A stretch of DNA of 64,000 nucleotides. It comes from Streptomyces sindenensis (GTDB lineage Bacteria; Actinomycetota; Actinomycetes; Streptomycetales; Streptomycetaceae). Position numbers and translations under genes: made by a program. Where the stretch lies: positions 62,001 through 126,000 of the forward strand of contig NZ_BMSG01000002.1 in the NCBI RefSeq assembly GCF_014649035.1, written 5' to 3'. The notes under the pieces are model-generated. The model made no database searches, was not told the origin of the DNA, and saw nothing but the letters and a program-made list of their open reading frames with translations. Shown piece by piece: positions 8,373 to 17,635 of this stretch (within the stretch, counting starts at the first letter, position 1; each line of letters starts with the position of its first letter).

Positions 8373-9347
8373 GTGGACGTACCGGTGTGGCTGTGGATCG
8401 TGTTCGCCGTGACCGTCGTCGTCTCGCTGACGGTCGACCTCCTCGCGCACCGCAAGGCGCATGTCATCGGCTTCAAGGAGGCCGGGCTGTGGAGCGCCCT
8501 GTGGGTGGGTCTCGCACTGGTCTTCGGCGGGGTCGTCTTCCTGACGCTGGGGACGACCGCCGGAACGGAGTACACGACCGCGTGGCTGCTGGAGAAGAGC
8601 CTCTCGGTCGACAACCTCTTCGTCTTCGCGCTGATCTTCGCGTATTTCAAGGTGCCCCGGGAGTATCAGCACCGGGTGCTTTTCTACGGCGTGATCGGCG
8701 CCCTGGTGTTCCGGGCGCTCTTCCTGACCGCCGGTGTCGCGGTGGTGAACCGCTTCACGTTCGTCCTGTTCCTCTTCGCCGCGATCCTTTTCTACAGCAG
8801 CTACAAGATCCTCAGCGGCCAGGAGGAGAATTTCGACCCGGGCAAGAGCTTCGCGGTACGGCTGCTGCGGAAGATCATGCCGGTCCAGGACGACTACTCC
8901 GGCACGCATTTCATCGTCCACCAGGAGGGGCGGCGCATCGCCACGCCGCTGCTCGCGGTCGTCGCCGCGATCGAGGCGGCCGACCTCATCTTCGCGGTCG
9001 ACAGCGTGCCCGCGGTGCTCGCGGTCAGCGACGACCTGTTCATCGTCTACACCAGCAACGCCTTCGCGATCCTGGGGCTGCGGGCCCTGTACTTCCTGCT
9101 GGCCGGGCTGCTGGACCGGTTCCACTACCTGAGCCACGGCCTGGCGATCATCCTCGCCTTCATCGCGGTCAAGCTCATCCTCCAGGCGTCCCACAAGATG
9201 ATCAGCACCTCGATCCCGGAGATCCCGTCGCCGGTGAGCCTCGCGGTGATCGTCGTGATCCTGGCCGTGTCGGTGACCCTGAGCATGCGCCGCCCGCCGC
9301 CGGACCGGAACAGCACGGACGCCTCCGGCACCGACGCGAGCAAGTAG
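8373..9347 (+). CDS. TerC/Alx family integral membrane protein
   Basis: Membrane protein of 324 aa with about nine TM helices and the TerC signatures EKSLSVDNLFVFALIF and EAADLIFAVDSVPAVLAV, whose acidic residues are implicated in metal handling. Family members function in Mn2+ export or tellurite/pH stress. GTG start lies behind GGGAGGT, 25 nt after the hydratase-like gene; whether it shares that transcript is unclear. The C-terminal tail is short and Ser/Asp-rich. Confidence 0.9.
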   Translation: MDVPVWLWIVFAVTVVVSLTVDLLAHRKAHVIGFKEAGLWSALWVGLALVFGGVVFLTLGTTAGTEYTTAWLLEKSLSVDNLFVFALIFAYFKVPREYQHRVLFYGVIGALVFRALFLTAGVAVVNRFTFVLFLFAAILFYSSYKILSGQEENFDPGKSFAVRLLRKIMPVQDDYSGTHFIVHQEGRRIATPLLAVVAAIEAADLIFAVDSVPAVLAVSDDLFIVYTSNAFAILGLRALYFLLAGLLDRFHYLSHGLAIILAFIAVKLILQASHKMISTSIPEIPSPVSLAVIVVILAVSVTLSMRRPPPDRNSTDASGTDASK

Positions 9348-9408
9348 GGCGAAGGCAAAGCAAAGGGAAAGACTTTCCCAAATCATCCGCCGGGCCTATC
9401 GTGAGTAA

Positions 9409-9612
9409 ATGGACAGCAAAAAGCGTGACCTTCATCAGCGGGCCGCTTTCATGTGCCCCACCTGCAAACAGCCCGTCCCCGCCGAAATCCACCGCCACAA
9501 GTCCCTGGGGATCTTCGTCCCGGTCTGGCGCGCGGGCCCCTGCGAGAACCCCGACTGCCCGGAATACACCACCGCCCGGGAGTGGCGCGCCCGGCACCGC
9601 TCACACCACTGA
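9409..9612 (+). CDS. Small Cys-rich (zinc-ribbon-like) protein
   Basis: 67-aa basic protein with CPTC at the front and CENPDC toward the end, a likely four-Cys zinc-binding ribbon. Function unknown. There is no Shine-Dalgarno. Instead TATCGT (9397-9402) sits exactly 6 nt before the ATG, consistent with a leaderless mRNA. High Lys/Arg/His content would fit nucleic-acid or protein binding, but this is only inference. Confidence 0.7.
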   Translation: MDSKKRDLHQRAAFMCPTCKQPVPAEIHRHKSLGIFVPVWRAGPCENPDCPEYTTAREWRARHRSHH

Positions 9613-9740
9613 CGCCCCCGGCCGGTCCAGCCGGGGGCCGGTCCTCCCGACGCGCGAACCGGCTCCCGGCTGACTAGCGTGGGCCCTACGGGCGGGGGCC
9701 GAAGGCAGAGCTCGGGGACTCAGGGAAGGACCGGCGCGCC

Positions 9741-10544
9741 ATGGCTGTACAACCCGAGGGCACCCCGTGCTGGGCGGACGCCACGTTCGCCGACGTCGAG
9801 GGCGCGAAGAGCTTCTACGCGGACGTGCTCGGCTGGACGTTCGGCGACAGCCAGGCGGAGTTCGGCTACTACACGCAGGCGTACGCGAACGGCAGGGCGG
9901 CCGCCGCCGTCTCGCCGCCCATGCCGGGCGACGAGGGGAACCCCTCGTCCTGGTGCCTCTACCTCGCCTCGCAGGACACCGCCGCGACCGCCGCGAGGGT
10001 CCGCGAACACGGCGGCGAGATCCTGCTGGAGCCGATGGAGGTCGGCGCGTTCGGCACGATGGCGCTGGCCCGCGACCCCGGCGGAGCCGTGTTCGGCATC
10101 TGGCAGGGCAACACCCACGAGGGGTTCGAGACGGAGATGGGCGCACCCGGCGGGTACTGCTGGGCCGAGGTCTTCACCCGGGACGCGAAGGCGGTGGACA
10201 CGTTCTACCCGGCCGTCTTCCCGTACACGGAACGGAAGATGGACGACGCGACGATGGACTTCGCCGTCTTCGAGGTCCAGGCGCAGCCGGTGCTCGGCCG
10301 GATGGCGATGGACGGCGACTTCCCGCCCGAGGTGCCCTCCTACCTCAACGTGTACTTCGCCGTCCCGGACTGCGACGCGGCGGTGGCGAGGGCGACCGAG
10401 CTCGGCGGGGCGCTGCACTACGGACCGATGGACAGCCCGTTCGGCCGGTTCGCGGTGCTCGGCGACCCGCAGGGCGCCGCGTTCTCCGTGATCGACGTGA
10501 CCACCACCGAGGGCGAGATGCCGGAGATGGGTCCGGCGACCTGA
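9741..10544 (+). CDS. VOC (glyoxalase-fold) family protein, two domains
   Basis: 267-aa protein made of two tandem VOC modules (about residues 8-125 and 138-258), each with the beta-alpha-beta-beta-beta pattern. Cues are CWADATFADVEGAKSFYADVLGWTF in the first and CWAEVFTRDAKAVDTFYPAVF in the second. Such two-module proteins are annotated as glyoxalase/bleomycin-resistance-like; substrate unknown. A GAAGGA ribosome site precedes the ATG and a TAGCGT box is found at 9675-9680. Confidence 0.85.
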   Translation: MAVQPEGTPCWADATFADVEGAKSFYADVLGWTFGDSQAEFGYYTQAYANGRAAAAVSPPMPGDEGNPSSWCLYLASQDTAATAARVREHGGEILLEPMEVGAFGTMALARDPGGAVFGIWQGNTHEGFETEMGAPGGYCWAEVFTRDAKAVDTFYPAVFPYTERKMDDATMDFAVFEVQAQPVLGRMAMDGDFPPEVPSYLNVYFAVPDCDAAVARATELGGALHYGPMDSPFGRFAVLGDPQGAAFSVIDVTTTEGEMPEMGPAT

Positions 10545-10722
10545 CCCGACCCCGGCTGTCGGCGACCGGCGGGCCGCGTACCGGAGAACGGGCGCGGCCC
10601 GTCCGTCCGGCCCGGGTATCCCGCCCCGGGCCCCGTAGCATCATCCGACAGTCCTCGCATCTGCGATGGAGCATCGTCCAGAGAGTCGCACATGCCACCA
10701 CCACTGGCCTAGCGTGTCGCAC

Positions 10723-11118
10723 ATGCAGTCCTACACAATCGGCCAGGCAGCACGACTTCTCGGGGTCAGCCCCGACACCGCCCGCCGCTGGGCGGACGCC
10801 GGCCGGGTCGCGACCCACCGCGACGAGGCCGGCCGCCGTCTCATCGACGGCCGCGCGCTGGCCGCCTTCTCGATCGAGGTCGGCCAGGGCGCGGGCGGCG
10901 AGGACGAGGCCCCCTACACCTCGGCCCGCAACGCGTTCCCGGGCATCGTCACCGCGGTGAAACTCGGCGACGTCGCGGCCCAGGTCGAGATCCAGGCCGG
11001 GCCGCACCGGCTCGTCTCGCTCCTGACCCGGGAAGCGGTGGAGGAGCTGGGCCTGGAGGTCGGTATGCGGGCGACCGCCCGTGTGAAGTCGACCAACGTG
11101 CACATCGACCGCACGTGA
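10723..11118 (+). CDS. HTH plus TOBE (molybdate-binding) regulator
   Basis: 131-aa protein: an excisionase/MerR-like HTH (YTIGQAARLLGVSPDTARRWADAGRV..., residues 3-50) joined to a single Mop/TOBE domain (about residues 65-131, FPGIVTAVKLGDVAAQVEIQAG ... RATARVKSTNVHI). Such proteins bind molybdate or tungstate. Its place directly before modA and modBC suggests it senses molybdate and controls them. There is no Shine-Dalgarno; TAGCGT at 10710-10715 lies 7 nt before the ATG, indicating leaderless translation. GTCGCACATG occurs at 10685 and again across the start codon at 10716, a possible autoregulatory repeat. Confidence 0.85.
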   Translation: MQSYTIGQAARLLGVSPDTARRWADAGRVATHRDEAGRRLIDGRALAAFSIEVGQGAGGEDEAPYTSARNAFPGIVTAVKLGDVAAQVEIQAGPHRLVSLLTREAVEELGLEVGMRATARVKSTNVHIDRT

Positions 11119-11204
11119 GCCCGCCCCGTCCTCCCGTACCGCACCCGCGCGGGCGACCCGCGCCTCACGCCCACGCGCTCACGCGCCCAAGGAGCCTCGC
11201 CCTC

Positions 11205-12026
11205 ATGTCTCTCCTGCTCATCCGCCGCCGTACGGCCGCCGCCGTCCTGACCGCCGCGCTCCTCGTGCCGCTCGCCGCCTGCGGCAACGACGCCTCCGGC
11301 ACCGCGAAGGACCGGGGCCGGGGCACGGCCGGCGGCTCGGGGTCCTCGTCCACAGCCCCGCAGGCCGATCTGACCGTGCTGGCCGCGTCCTCCCTGACGG
11401 ACGTCTTCAAGGAGGCGGGGGCCGCGTACGAGGCGAAGAACCCCGGCACCGAGGTGACGTTCTCCTTCGCGGGCTCCCAGGAGCTGGCCGCCCAGGTCAA
11501 GCAGGGCGCCCCCGCCGACGTCCTGGTCACCGCCGACACCAAGACGATGGACGGCCTCTCCGCCGACACCGGCAAGCCCACCGTCATCGCCGAGAACCGC
11601 CTCGTCATCGCCGTCGGCGAGGGCAACCCGGAGAAGGTCCAGAACATCGAGGACCTCGCCGACCCGAAGCTGAAGGTCGTCCTGGCCGCCCCCGAGGTAC
11701 CGGTGGGCCGCTACGGCAAGCAGATCCTCGACGCGCACAAGACCGAGGTGAGGCCCGTCTCCCAGGAGCCCAACGTCCGCGCGGTCCTCAGCAAGGTCGA
11801 GCTGGGCGAGGCGGACGCCGGGCTCGTCTACAGGACCGACGCCGCGACCGCCACCGACAAGGTCGACGCGATCGAGGTCCCGGACGCGCAGAACGCCATC
11901 GCCTCCTACCCGGCCGCCACCCTGAAGGCGTCGAAGCACAGCGAGGCGGCCACCGCGTTCGTCGCCTGGCTCTCCACGCCCGAGGCGCAGAAGATCCTCC
12001 AGGGCGCGGGCTTCCAGCAGCCGTAA
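11205..12026 (+). CDS. modA: Molybdate ABC transporter substrate-binding lipoprotein ModA
   Basis: 273-aa lipoprotein: signal peptide with lipobox LAAC (Cys near residue 26), a Gly/Ser linker, then the ModA domain (DLTVLAASSLTDVFKEAGAAYEAKNPGTEVTFSFAGSQELAAQ...). The ASSL and FAGS loops are those that hold the oxyanion. It delivers molybdate or tungstate to the ModBC protein encoded next. ATG 11205 follows AAGGAGC. A 204-bp gap with tandem repeats separates it from modBC. Confidence 0.92.
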   Translation: MSLLLIRRRTAAAVLTAALLVPLAACGNDASGTAKDRGRGTAGGSGSSSTAPQADLTVLAASSLTDVFKEAGAAYEAKNPGTEVTFSFAGSQELAAQVKQGAPADVLVTADTKTMDGLSADTGKPTVIAENRLVIAVGEGNPEKVQNIEDLADPKLKVVLAAPEVPVGRYGKQILDAHKTEVRPVSQEPNVRAVLSKVELGEADAGLVYRTDAATATDKVDAIEVPDAQNAIASYPAATLKASKHSEAATAFVAWLSTPEAQKILQGAGFQQP

Positions 12027-12028
12027 CC

Positions 12029-12172
12029 GCACCCGCCCGCCCCGGCGGATGCCCGTACACCGCCGAGAACCCCGCCCGCCCCGGCGGGACCCGCACACCG
12101 CCGGGAACCCCGCCCGTCCCGGCGGGCCCGGTACACCGCCGAGAACCCCGCCCGCCCCGGCGGGACCCGTAC
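12029..12172. repeat. 38-bp imperfect tandem repeat between modA and modBC
   Basis: Nearly four head-to-tail copies of a 38-base unit. Each contains the inverted pair CCCGCC/GGCGGG followed by a GTACACCGCCGAGAA-like tail. Copies differ at a few positions. RNA from either strand would form serial GC hairpins. It fills most of the modA-modBC gap and may set the relative level of the two messages or act as a binding array. Confidence 0.75.
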
Positions 12173-12230
12173 CGTCCCACGGGCCCACCGGCACCGCCCG
12201 ATCCCCCCGCCGCCGCCCGACGAGGTCACC

Positions 12231-14186
12231 ATGAAACGACCGGCACTCCGCCGTACGCCCGGGGCCCGCGCGCCCCTGCTGCTGACGGTGCCCGCGCTGC
12301 TGGCCGTGGCGTTCCTGATGCTGCCGCTCGTCGGGATCCTGGCCCGCACCTCCTGGGGCGAGCTGGGCGACCACCTCACCGCCGGGGCAACCACCGAGGC
12401 GCTGCGGCTCTCGCTGCTCGTCTCGCTCTCGTCGCTGGGGCTCTCGCTGCTGTTCGGGGTGCCGCTGGCGTGGCTGCTGGCCCGGGTGCCGTTCCCCGGC
12501 AGGACGTTCGTTCGCTCGCTGGTGCTGCTGCCGATGGTGCTGCCGCCCACGGTCGGCGGTGTCGCCCTGCTGCTGGCGTTCGGGCGGCGCGGACTGCTCG
12601 GCCCCTGGCTGGAGGACACCTTCGGCATCACGCTGCCCTTCCACACCTCGGGGGCCGTGCTCGCGGCGACGTTCGTCGCGATGCCGTTCCTGGTCATCTC
12701 GCTGGAGGGCGCGCTCGGCGGACTCCGCCCCCGGTACGAGGAGACCGCCGCGTCCCTGGGGGCGTCCCCGATCCGGGTGTTCCTCACCGTGACGCTGCCG
12801 ATGGTCGCCCCCGGGCTGATCGCCGGGGCCGCCCTGACCTGGGCGCGGGCGCTCGGCGAGTTCGGCGCGACCATCACCTTCGCCGGGAACCTCCCCGGCA
12901 CCACGCAGACCCTGCCGCTCCAGGTCTATCTGCTGCTCCAGGACTCGCCGGAGGCCGCCACCTCCGTATCTCTGCTGCTCCTGGCCATCGCGATGATCGT
13001 GCTCATCGCGCTGCGGGGCCGCTGGACCGGCGCCCCGGGCGGGCACCGGGACCCCGCGAGTCGTACGGCGGCGGCCGACCCGGAGGAGCCCGCGGCCCCG
13101 GCCCCGTCCCCCGAAGCGCCTCCGGGCCTCCCGCAGGAGGCCGCCCCCGAACCCTGGCCGCTGCACGCCGACGTCACCGGCTTCACCCGCCTCACCCTGG
13201 ACGCGGGTCCCGGCACCACCATCGCGGTGGTCGGCCCCAACGGCGCGGGCAAGACGACGCTTCTGCGGGCCCTCCTCGGCCTCACCCCCCGTGCCCGCGC
13301 CGAACTCCGCCTCGGCGACGACGACGTCACCAGCCTCCCCCCGCACCGCCGGGGCGTGGCCTGGGTCCCCCAGGACGGGGCCCTCTTCCCGCACCTGAGC
13401 GCCCTCACCAACACGGCGTACGGGCTCCGCGCCCACGGCGTCCCGCGCGCCGAGGCCCGCCACGAGGCCCAGGGGTGGCTGGACCGGCTCGGGGTGGGCC
13501 ACCTCGCCCACCGCAAGCCCGCCCAGCTCTCCGGCGGCCAGGCCCAGCGGGTCGCCCTGGCCCGCGCGCTCGCCGCCCGCCCGCGCCTCCTGCTGCTGGA
13601 CGAACCGCTCGCCGCCCTCGACCAGACCACCCGGGCCCGGGTGCGGCACACCCTGCGCGGGCACCTCGCGGAGTTCGGCGGGGTCTGTCTGATCGTCACC
13701 CACGACCCGGTCGAAGCGGTCTCGCTGGCCGACCGGGTCCTGGTGCTGGAGGACGGCCGGGCCCTCCAGGACGAGCCACCCGCCGAGGTCACCCGGCACC
13801 CGCGCTCACCCTGGGTGGCCCGGATGCTGGGCCGCAACGCCTGGCCCGGCACCGCCACCGCCGACGGGCTCGCGCTGGAGGGCGGCGGCCACCTCGTGGT
13901 CGCCGAGCCCCTCCCGGCCGGCACGGACGCCCTCGCGGTCATCGCGCCCGAAGCCGTCTCCGTACACCGGGAGCGGCCCACCGGATCGCCGCGCAACGTC
14001 TGGCCGGGCACGGTCCGCGAGATCACCTCGGGTGGCAGCCGGCTGCGGCTGCTGATCACCTCGGCCGAGGCACCCGACCTGGTCGCGGAGATCACCCCGG
14101 CAGCCGCCGCCGAGCTGGGCATCGCCGACGGAAGCGCCGTCTGGACCAGCGTGAAGGCGACGGAGGCGACGGTCGTACCGCTGTAG
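12231..14186 (+). CDS. modBC: Fused molybdate ABC permease-ATPase ModB-ModC
   Basis: 651-aa fusion of the two membrane-associated parts of the molybdate importer. Residues about 15-260 are a ModB permease with five to six TM helices and the EAA loop (ETAASLGASPIRVFLTVTLP). A Pro/Ala/Glu-rich linker (about 265-305) leads to the ModC ATPase: Walker A VGPNGAGKTT, signature LSGGQAQRVALARAL, Walker B LLLLDEP, switch His in VTHDPVEAV. The C-terminal region has a TOBE/Mop domain (about 580-651). Separate modB and modC genes are the norm; the fusion is in one frame with no sign of error. Confidence 0.92.
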   Translation: MKRPALRRTPGARAPLLLTVPALLAVAFLMLPLVGILARTSWGELGDHLTAGATTEALRLSLLVSLSSLGLSLLFGVPLAWLLARVPFPGRTFVRSLVLLPMVLPPTVGGVALLLAFGRRGLLGPWLEDTFGITLPFHTSGAVLAATFVAMPFLVISLEGALGGLRPRYEETAASLGASPIRVFLTVTLPMVAPGLIAGAALTWARALGEFGATITFAGNLPGTTQTLPLQVYLLLQDSPEAATSVSLLLLAIAMIVLIALRGRWTGAPGGHRDPASRTAAADPEEPAAPAPSPEAPPGLPQEAAPEPWPLHADVTGFTRLTLDAGPGTTIAVVGPNGAGKTTLLRALLGLTPRARAELRLGDDDVTSLPPHRRGVAWVPQDGALFPHLSALTNTAYGLRAHGVPRAEARHEAQGWLDRLGVGHLAHRKPAQLSGGQAQRVALARALAARPRLLLLDEPLAALDQTTRARVRHTLRGHLAEFGGVCLIVTHDPVEAVSLADRVLVLEDGRALQDEPPAEVTRHPRSPWVARMLGRNAWPGTATADGLALEGGGHLVVAEPLPAGTDALAVIAPEAVSVHRERPTGSPRNVWPGTVREITSGGSRLRLLITSAEAPDLVAEITPAAAAELGIADGSAVWTSVKATEATVVPL

Positions 14187-14273
14187 CCCGTCCCGGCAGT
14201 CCCGGCCCGGGAACCGGAGACACCGCCCCGGACGTACTTCCTACGACTACGGCAGAAGGAGAAACGGGGACCC

Positions 14274-14639
14274 ATGGCACTGTTCGGCAACGCCCACACG
14301 ATCAACCCGGCCACCGCCCAGCAGGACTACGCGAAGCTGCTCGGACAGGGCGAGCAGGTGCACGCCGCGTTCCTGCTGGTCCGCGACACGATCCTGTTCA
14401 CGGACCGGCGGCTCATCCTCGTCGACAAGCAGGGCATCACCGGCAAGAAGACCGAGTACCACTCCGTTCCGTACCGCAGCATCACGCACTTCGCGGTCGA
14501 GACGGCCGGGACGTTCGACCTCGACGCCGAGCTGAAGATCTGGATCTCGGGCAACCAGACCCCGCTCCAGAAGACGTTCACCAAGGGCGTCGACATCTAC
14601 GAGGTGCAGGCGATACTCACGCAGTTCGTCGCCCGCTAG
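14274..14639 (+). CDS. PH-domain (bPH) protein
   Basis: 121-aa soluble protein matching the bacterial PH-like family seen in YvbH-type proteins: DYAKLLGQGEQVHAAFLLVRDTILFTDRRLILVDKQGITGKKTEYHSVPYRSITHF. The whole length is one beta-barrel domain. Role unknown, perhaps membrane or stress related. A GAAGGAG site precedes the ATG. It ends 22 bp from the converging amidase gene. Confidence 0.85.
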   Translation: MALFGNAHTINPATAQQDYAKLLGQGEQVHAAFLLVRDTILFTDRRLILVDKQGITGKKTEYHSVPYRSITHFAVETAGTFDLDAELKIWISGNQTPLQKTFTKGVDIYEVQAILTQFVAR

Positions 14640-14661
14640 CCAGGGCCTGACCGGGCGCGGC

Positions 14662-15432
14662 TCAGAGGGACGGGCGCAGCCGGGCCGCCGCCGAGTGGCC
14701 GGGGACGGTGGCGCGCAGCTTCGCGGCGCGCTCCCGCAGTTCGGGCAGCAGCGCGTAGAGCGCGTCGCCGGGGCAGCGGGTCTCGAAGCTGTCGCGGTGC
14801 CCGGAGACGACGTGCAGATGGGCCACCTGGCCCTCGTCGAAGCGGCTCTCGTCGTTCGTCGAGACCAGGTCGACGCTGCCCAGCGGATCCGTCCCGGGCC
14901 GCAGCTTCCAGGCGGCGAGCCGCACCAGCGCGTCCATCATCGGCTTCGGCACCTCGGCCCCCGGGCCGAAGTTCCCGATCGCCGCGATGCCGACCGTGTC
15001 GGCGTTGAAGCCCTTGGTGTGCGCGCCGAGCACCGAGCGGCCGACGCCGCCGGCCCGGCCCTCGTAGATGGTGCCGCAGCGGTCGACGAGGAAGTTGTAG
15101 CCGATGTCGTCCCAGCCGTCCTGCCGGATGTGGTCGCGCTGGACGGCCCGGATCAGCCCGGGGGCGTCCGCGCAGTCGTAGTCGTTGGGGTTTCCGGTGT
15201 GGTGCACGAAGACCGCCCGCGCCGCGCCCGTGTAGTGCGGCCCCTCCCGGACCAGCTCCTCGTCCGCGTGCCACTCCCGGCGGCTGACCATGGCCGGCTG
15301 CGGGAGGCCGCGCGGCGGGCGGGGCCCGGTGGCCAGCTCCGCCCCCGGCGCGCGGGACACCGGTCCGTCCCCGAACACCAGGAGGGCCAGGGGCAGGAGA
15401 AGAACACCCAGGACGAGTCGGCGGGACCACAT
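14662..15432 (-). CDS. Secreted peptidoglycan-recognition N-acetylmuramoyl-L-alanine amidase
   Basis: 256-aa exported Amidase_2/PGRP protein. An N-terminal signal segment (LVLGVLLLPLALLVF) is followed by the amidase core. Zinc ligands are likely the first His of VFVHHTG (about residue 77) and the His and Cys of SGHRDSFETRCPGDALY. GYNFLVDRCGTIYEGR is the PGRP hallmark. It would cleave the amide between MurNAc and L-Ala in the wall. Start ATG 15432 puts the signal peptide at the N-terminus; the frame stays open to 15534. Confidence 0.9.
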   Translation of the reverse strand: MWSRRLVLGVLLLPLALLVFGDGPVSRAPGAELATGPRPPRGLPQPAMVSRREWHADEELVREGPHYTGAARAVFVHHTGNPNDYDCADAPGLIRAVQRDHIRQDGWDDIGYNFLVDRCGTIYEGRAGGVGRSVLGAHTKGFNADTVGIAAIGNFGPGAEVPKPMMDALVRLAAWKLRPGTDPLGSVDLVSTNDESRFDEGQVAHLHVVSGHRDSFETRCPGDALYALLPELRERAAKLRATVPGHSAAARLRPSL

Positions 15433-15612
15433 GGACTCCACCCTGCGCCCCGGCCTCCGGGTTCGCAGAGGAGCGGGCCGTTCGGGTGACCGGCGCCGGG
15501 CCTCCGCAGCCCGGGCGCTCCACCCGGAATGCACGTTTCGCCGGGTCTTCTTACGCTGAGGTCCGGATCATCGCCCGCTCCCGGCGGGGGTGCCCGGCGG
15601 AGCGAGGAACCC

Positions 15613-17115
15613 ATGGCCCACGACCGTGTGCGGGACGAACCGGATGCCGGCCTCAAGCCGAACGCGATCGGGTTCGTCGACGCCCTGGTCATCGGTCTGA
15701 ACGCGACCTCTCCGGCGTACTCACTGGCCGCCGTCATCGGCCCGGTCGTCGCGCTGGTGGGGATCTACGCCCCGGGCGTCATGCTCGCCTCGTTCGTGCC
15801 GATGCTGCTGATCGCCTCCGCCTTCTACTACCTGAACAAGGTCGACCAGGACTGCGGTACGACGTTCTCCTGGGTGACCCGGGCGATGGGTCCGTGGGCG
15901 GGCTGGCTGGGCGGCTGGGCGATCACCATGACCGGCGTGCTGGTGGTGGGCTCGCTGGCCGATGTGGCGGTGAGCTTCACGCTGCTGGCGGTCGGTCTGG
16001 ACGGCTGGGTCGAGAACGGCTTCGCGCGCCAGTTCCTCGCCGTGCTGCTGATCATCGTGATGACCGGCCTCTGCGTCATCGGCACCGAGCTCTCCGCCAA
16101 GGTGCAGAACGTCCTGATCCTCCTCCAGATCGCGTTCCTGCTGGTCTTCGTCGCGGTGGCGCTCTACCGGGTGTACGCGGGTACGACCGGCTTCGACTCG
16201 ATCGAACCGTCCATCGGCTGGCTCGACCCGTTCGGCGCGGGCGGTGCCGCGCTGACCGGCGGGCTGCTGCTCGGGGTGTTCATCTACTGGGGCTGGGAGT
16301 CCGCGGTGAACCTCACCGAGGAGACCGAGGACTCGGCCAGCGCGCCCGGCAGGGCGGGCCTGTGGTCCACCGTCGTGCTCCTGGTGACCTACCTGTCGGT
16401 CGCCATCGCGGTCGTGGCCTTCGCGGGGACGGCGTTCCTGGCGGAGAACGCGGGCGAGGAGGAGTTCATCTTCGCCCGGCTCGCCGGGGACGTCCTGGGC
16501 GGCTGGGACTGGATCCTGCTGCTGGCGGTGGCCACCTCGGCGATCGCCTCCACCCAGACGACGATCATCCCGGCGTCCCGGACCGCCCTGTCCATGGCCC
16601 GCCGCCAGGCGCTGCCGCGGCACTTCGGGCACATCAGCCCCCGGTTCCGTACCCCGGACGTGAGCACGTGGTGGGTCGCGGGGATCGCCATCGCCTGGTA
16701 CCTGACCGTCAACCGGATCTCCACCGACGCCCTCTTCGACTCGCTCACCGCCCTGTCCCTGCTGATCGCCTTCTACTACGCGCTCACCGGGGTGGCCTGC
16801 GCCGTCTACTACCGGCGCCACCTCACCGAGAGCCTGCGCGACTTCCTGCTCATCGGGCTCGGCCCGGTGGCCGGGGCCGGACTGCTGACCTGGCTCCTGG
16901 TGCGCTCGGTCATCGACATGTCCGACCCGGCCAACTCCTACAGCGGCACCTCCTGGTTCGGGCTCGGCCCTCCGCTCGTCATCGGCATCGCCATCGCCCT
17001 GGCCGGCGTCATCCTCATGGTGGTGTGGCGGCTGCGCGACGCGGTGTTCTGGCAGGAGCGGCCGGGGGTCGCGGACCCGGACCTGGTGCACGCCCCGACC
17101 CGGAAGGGGCCGTGA
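15613..17115 (+). CDS. APC-superfamily amino acid permease
   Basis: 500-aa transporter with about 12-13 TM helices. The first helix region GLNATSPAYSLAAVIGPVVALVG and WGWESAVNLTEETEDSASAPGRA are typical of APC permeases. Substrate unknown; amino acid or amine is likely. ATG 15613 follows GCGAGGAAC. It is separated by 1 nt from the universal stress protein gene, so the two form an operon, a pairing seen often in actinobacteria. Confidence 0.88.
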   Translation: MAHDRVRDEPDAGLKPNAIGFVDALVIGLNATSPAYSLAAVIGPVVALVGIYAPGVMLASFVPMLLIASAFYYLNKVDQDCGTTFSWVTRAMGPWAGWLGGWAITMTGVLVVGSLADVAVSFTLLAVGLDGWVENGFARQFLAVLLIIVMTGLCVIGTELSAKVQNVLILLQIAFLLVFVAVALYRVYAGTTGFDSIEPSIGWLDPFGAGGAALTGGLLLGVFIYWGWESAVNLTEETEDSASAPGRAGLWSTVVLLVTYLSVAIAVVAFAGTAFLAENAGEEEFIFARLAGDVLGGWDWILLLAVATSAIASTQTTIIPASRTALSMARRQALPRHFGHISPRFRTPDVSTWWVAGIAIAWYLTVNRISTDALFDSLTALSLLIAFYYALTGVACAVYYRRHLTESLRDFLLIGLGPVAGAGLLTWLLVRSVIDMSDPANSYSGTSWFGLGPPLVIGIAIALAGVILMVVWRLRDAVFWQERPGVADPDLVHAPTRKGP

Positions 17116-17116
17116 G

Positions 17117-17554
17117 ATGTCGGTCGTCCTCGGTTACGACGAGTCCCCCGGCGCCGCCCGCGCCCTGCGCATCGCCATCGAGGTGGCGGCCGCGTACGGG
17201 GAGGAGCTGGTGATGGTCTACGGGGCCGCCGCCCCCGGACCGCGCGAGGGCGCGGAGTACCGCAGCCACTACGACGCGATCCGGCAGGCCGGGCGCACCG
17301 GTCTGGAGCACGCGCTCACGTCCGCCGAGGAGGCGGGCGTCCCCGCCTCGGTCGAGGTGCTGGACGAGAAACCCGCACAGGCCCTGCTGGACGCCGCCGA
17401 ACGCCACGGGGCCCGGGTCATCGTGGTCGGCACCTGGGGCGAGAGCCCGATGCGCGGGGCCCTGCTGGGCTCGACCCCGCACAAGCTGCTGCACATGTCG
17501 ACGGTCCCGGTGCTGTGCGTACCGACGGAGGAGGACCCGGAGCCGCCGGCCTAG
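17117..17554 (+). CDS. Universal stress protein (UspA family)
   Basis: 145-aa single-domain USP. It starts VVLGYDESPGAARALRIA and carries the ATP-binding signature GTWGESPMRGALLGSTPHKLLH (G-2x-G-9x-G-S/T), so it should bind ATP. It is translated straight after the permease gene and may modulate that transporter. Downstream, a TCTGACGTCAGA palindrome (17557-17568) and short hairpins lie between it and the converging antiporter gene. Confidence 0.9.
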   Translation: MSVVLGYDESPGAARALRIAIEVAAAYGEELVMVYGAAAPGPREGAEYRSHYDAIRQAGRTGLEHALTSAEEAGVPASVEVLDEKPAQALLDAAERHGARVIVVGTWGESPMRGALLGSTPHKLLHMSTVPVLCVPTEEDPEPPA

Positions 17555-17635
17555 GCTCTGACGTCAGACTGCCGTCTGCCGTGCGCCCTTCGGGCGGAGG
17601 ACGCTCCGTTCGCTACCCGCCCTGGGCGAGCAGGT

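Noticed and set aside
10914-13799. 961-codon open frame on the minus strand
   Set aside because: It is antisense to the modA-modBC genes, which have clear domains. Its composition (Gly/Arg/Gln/Val-rich, no motif) is that of a GC-rich shadow frame.
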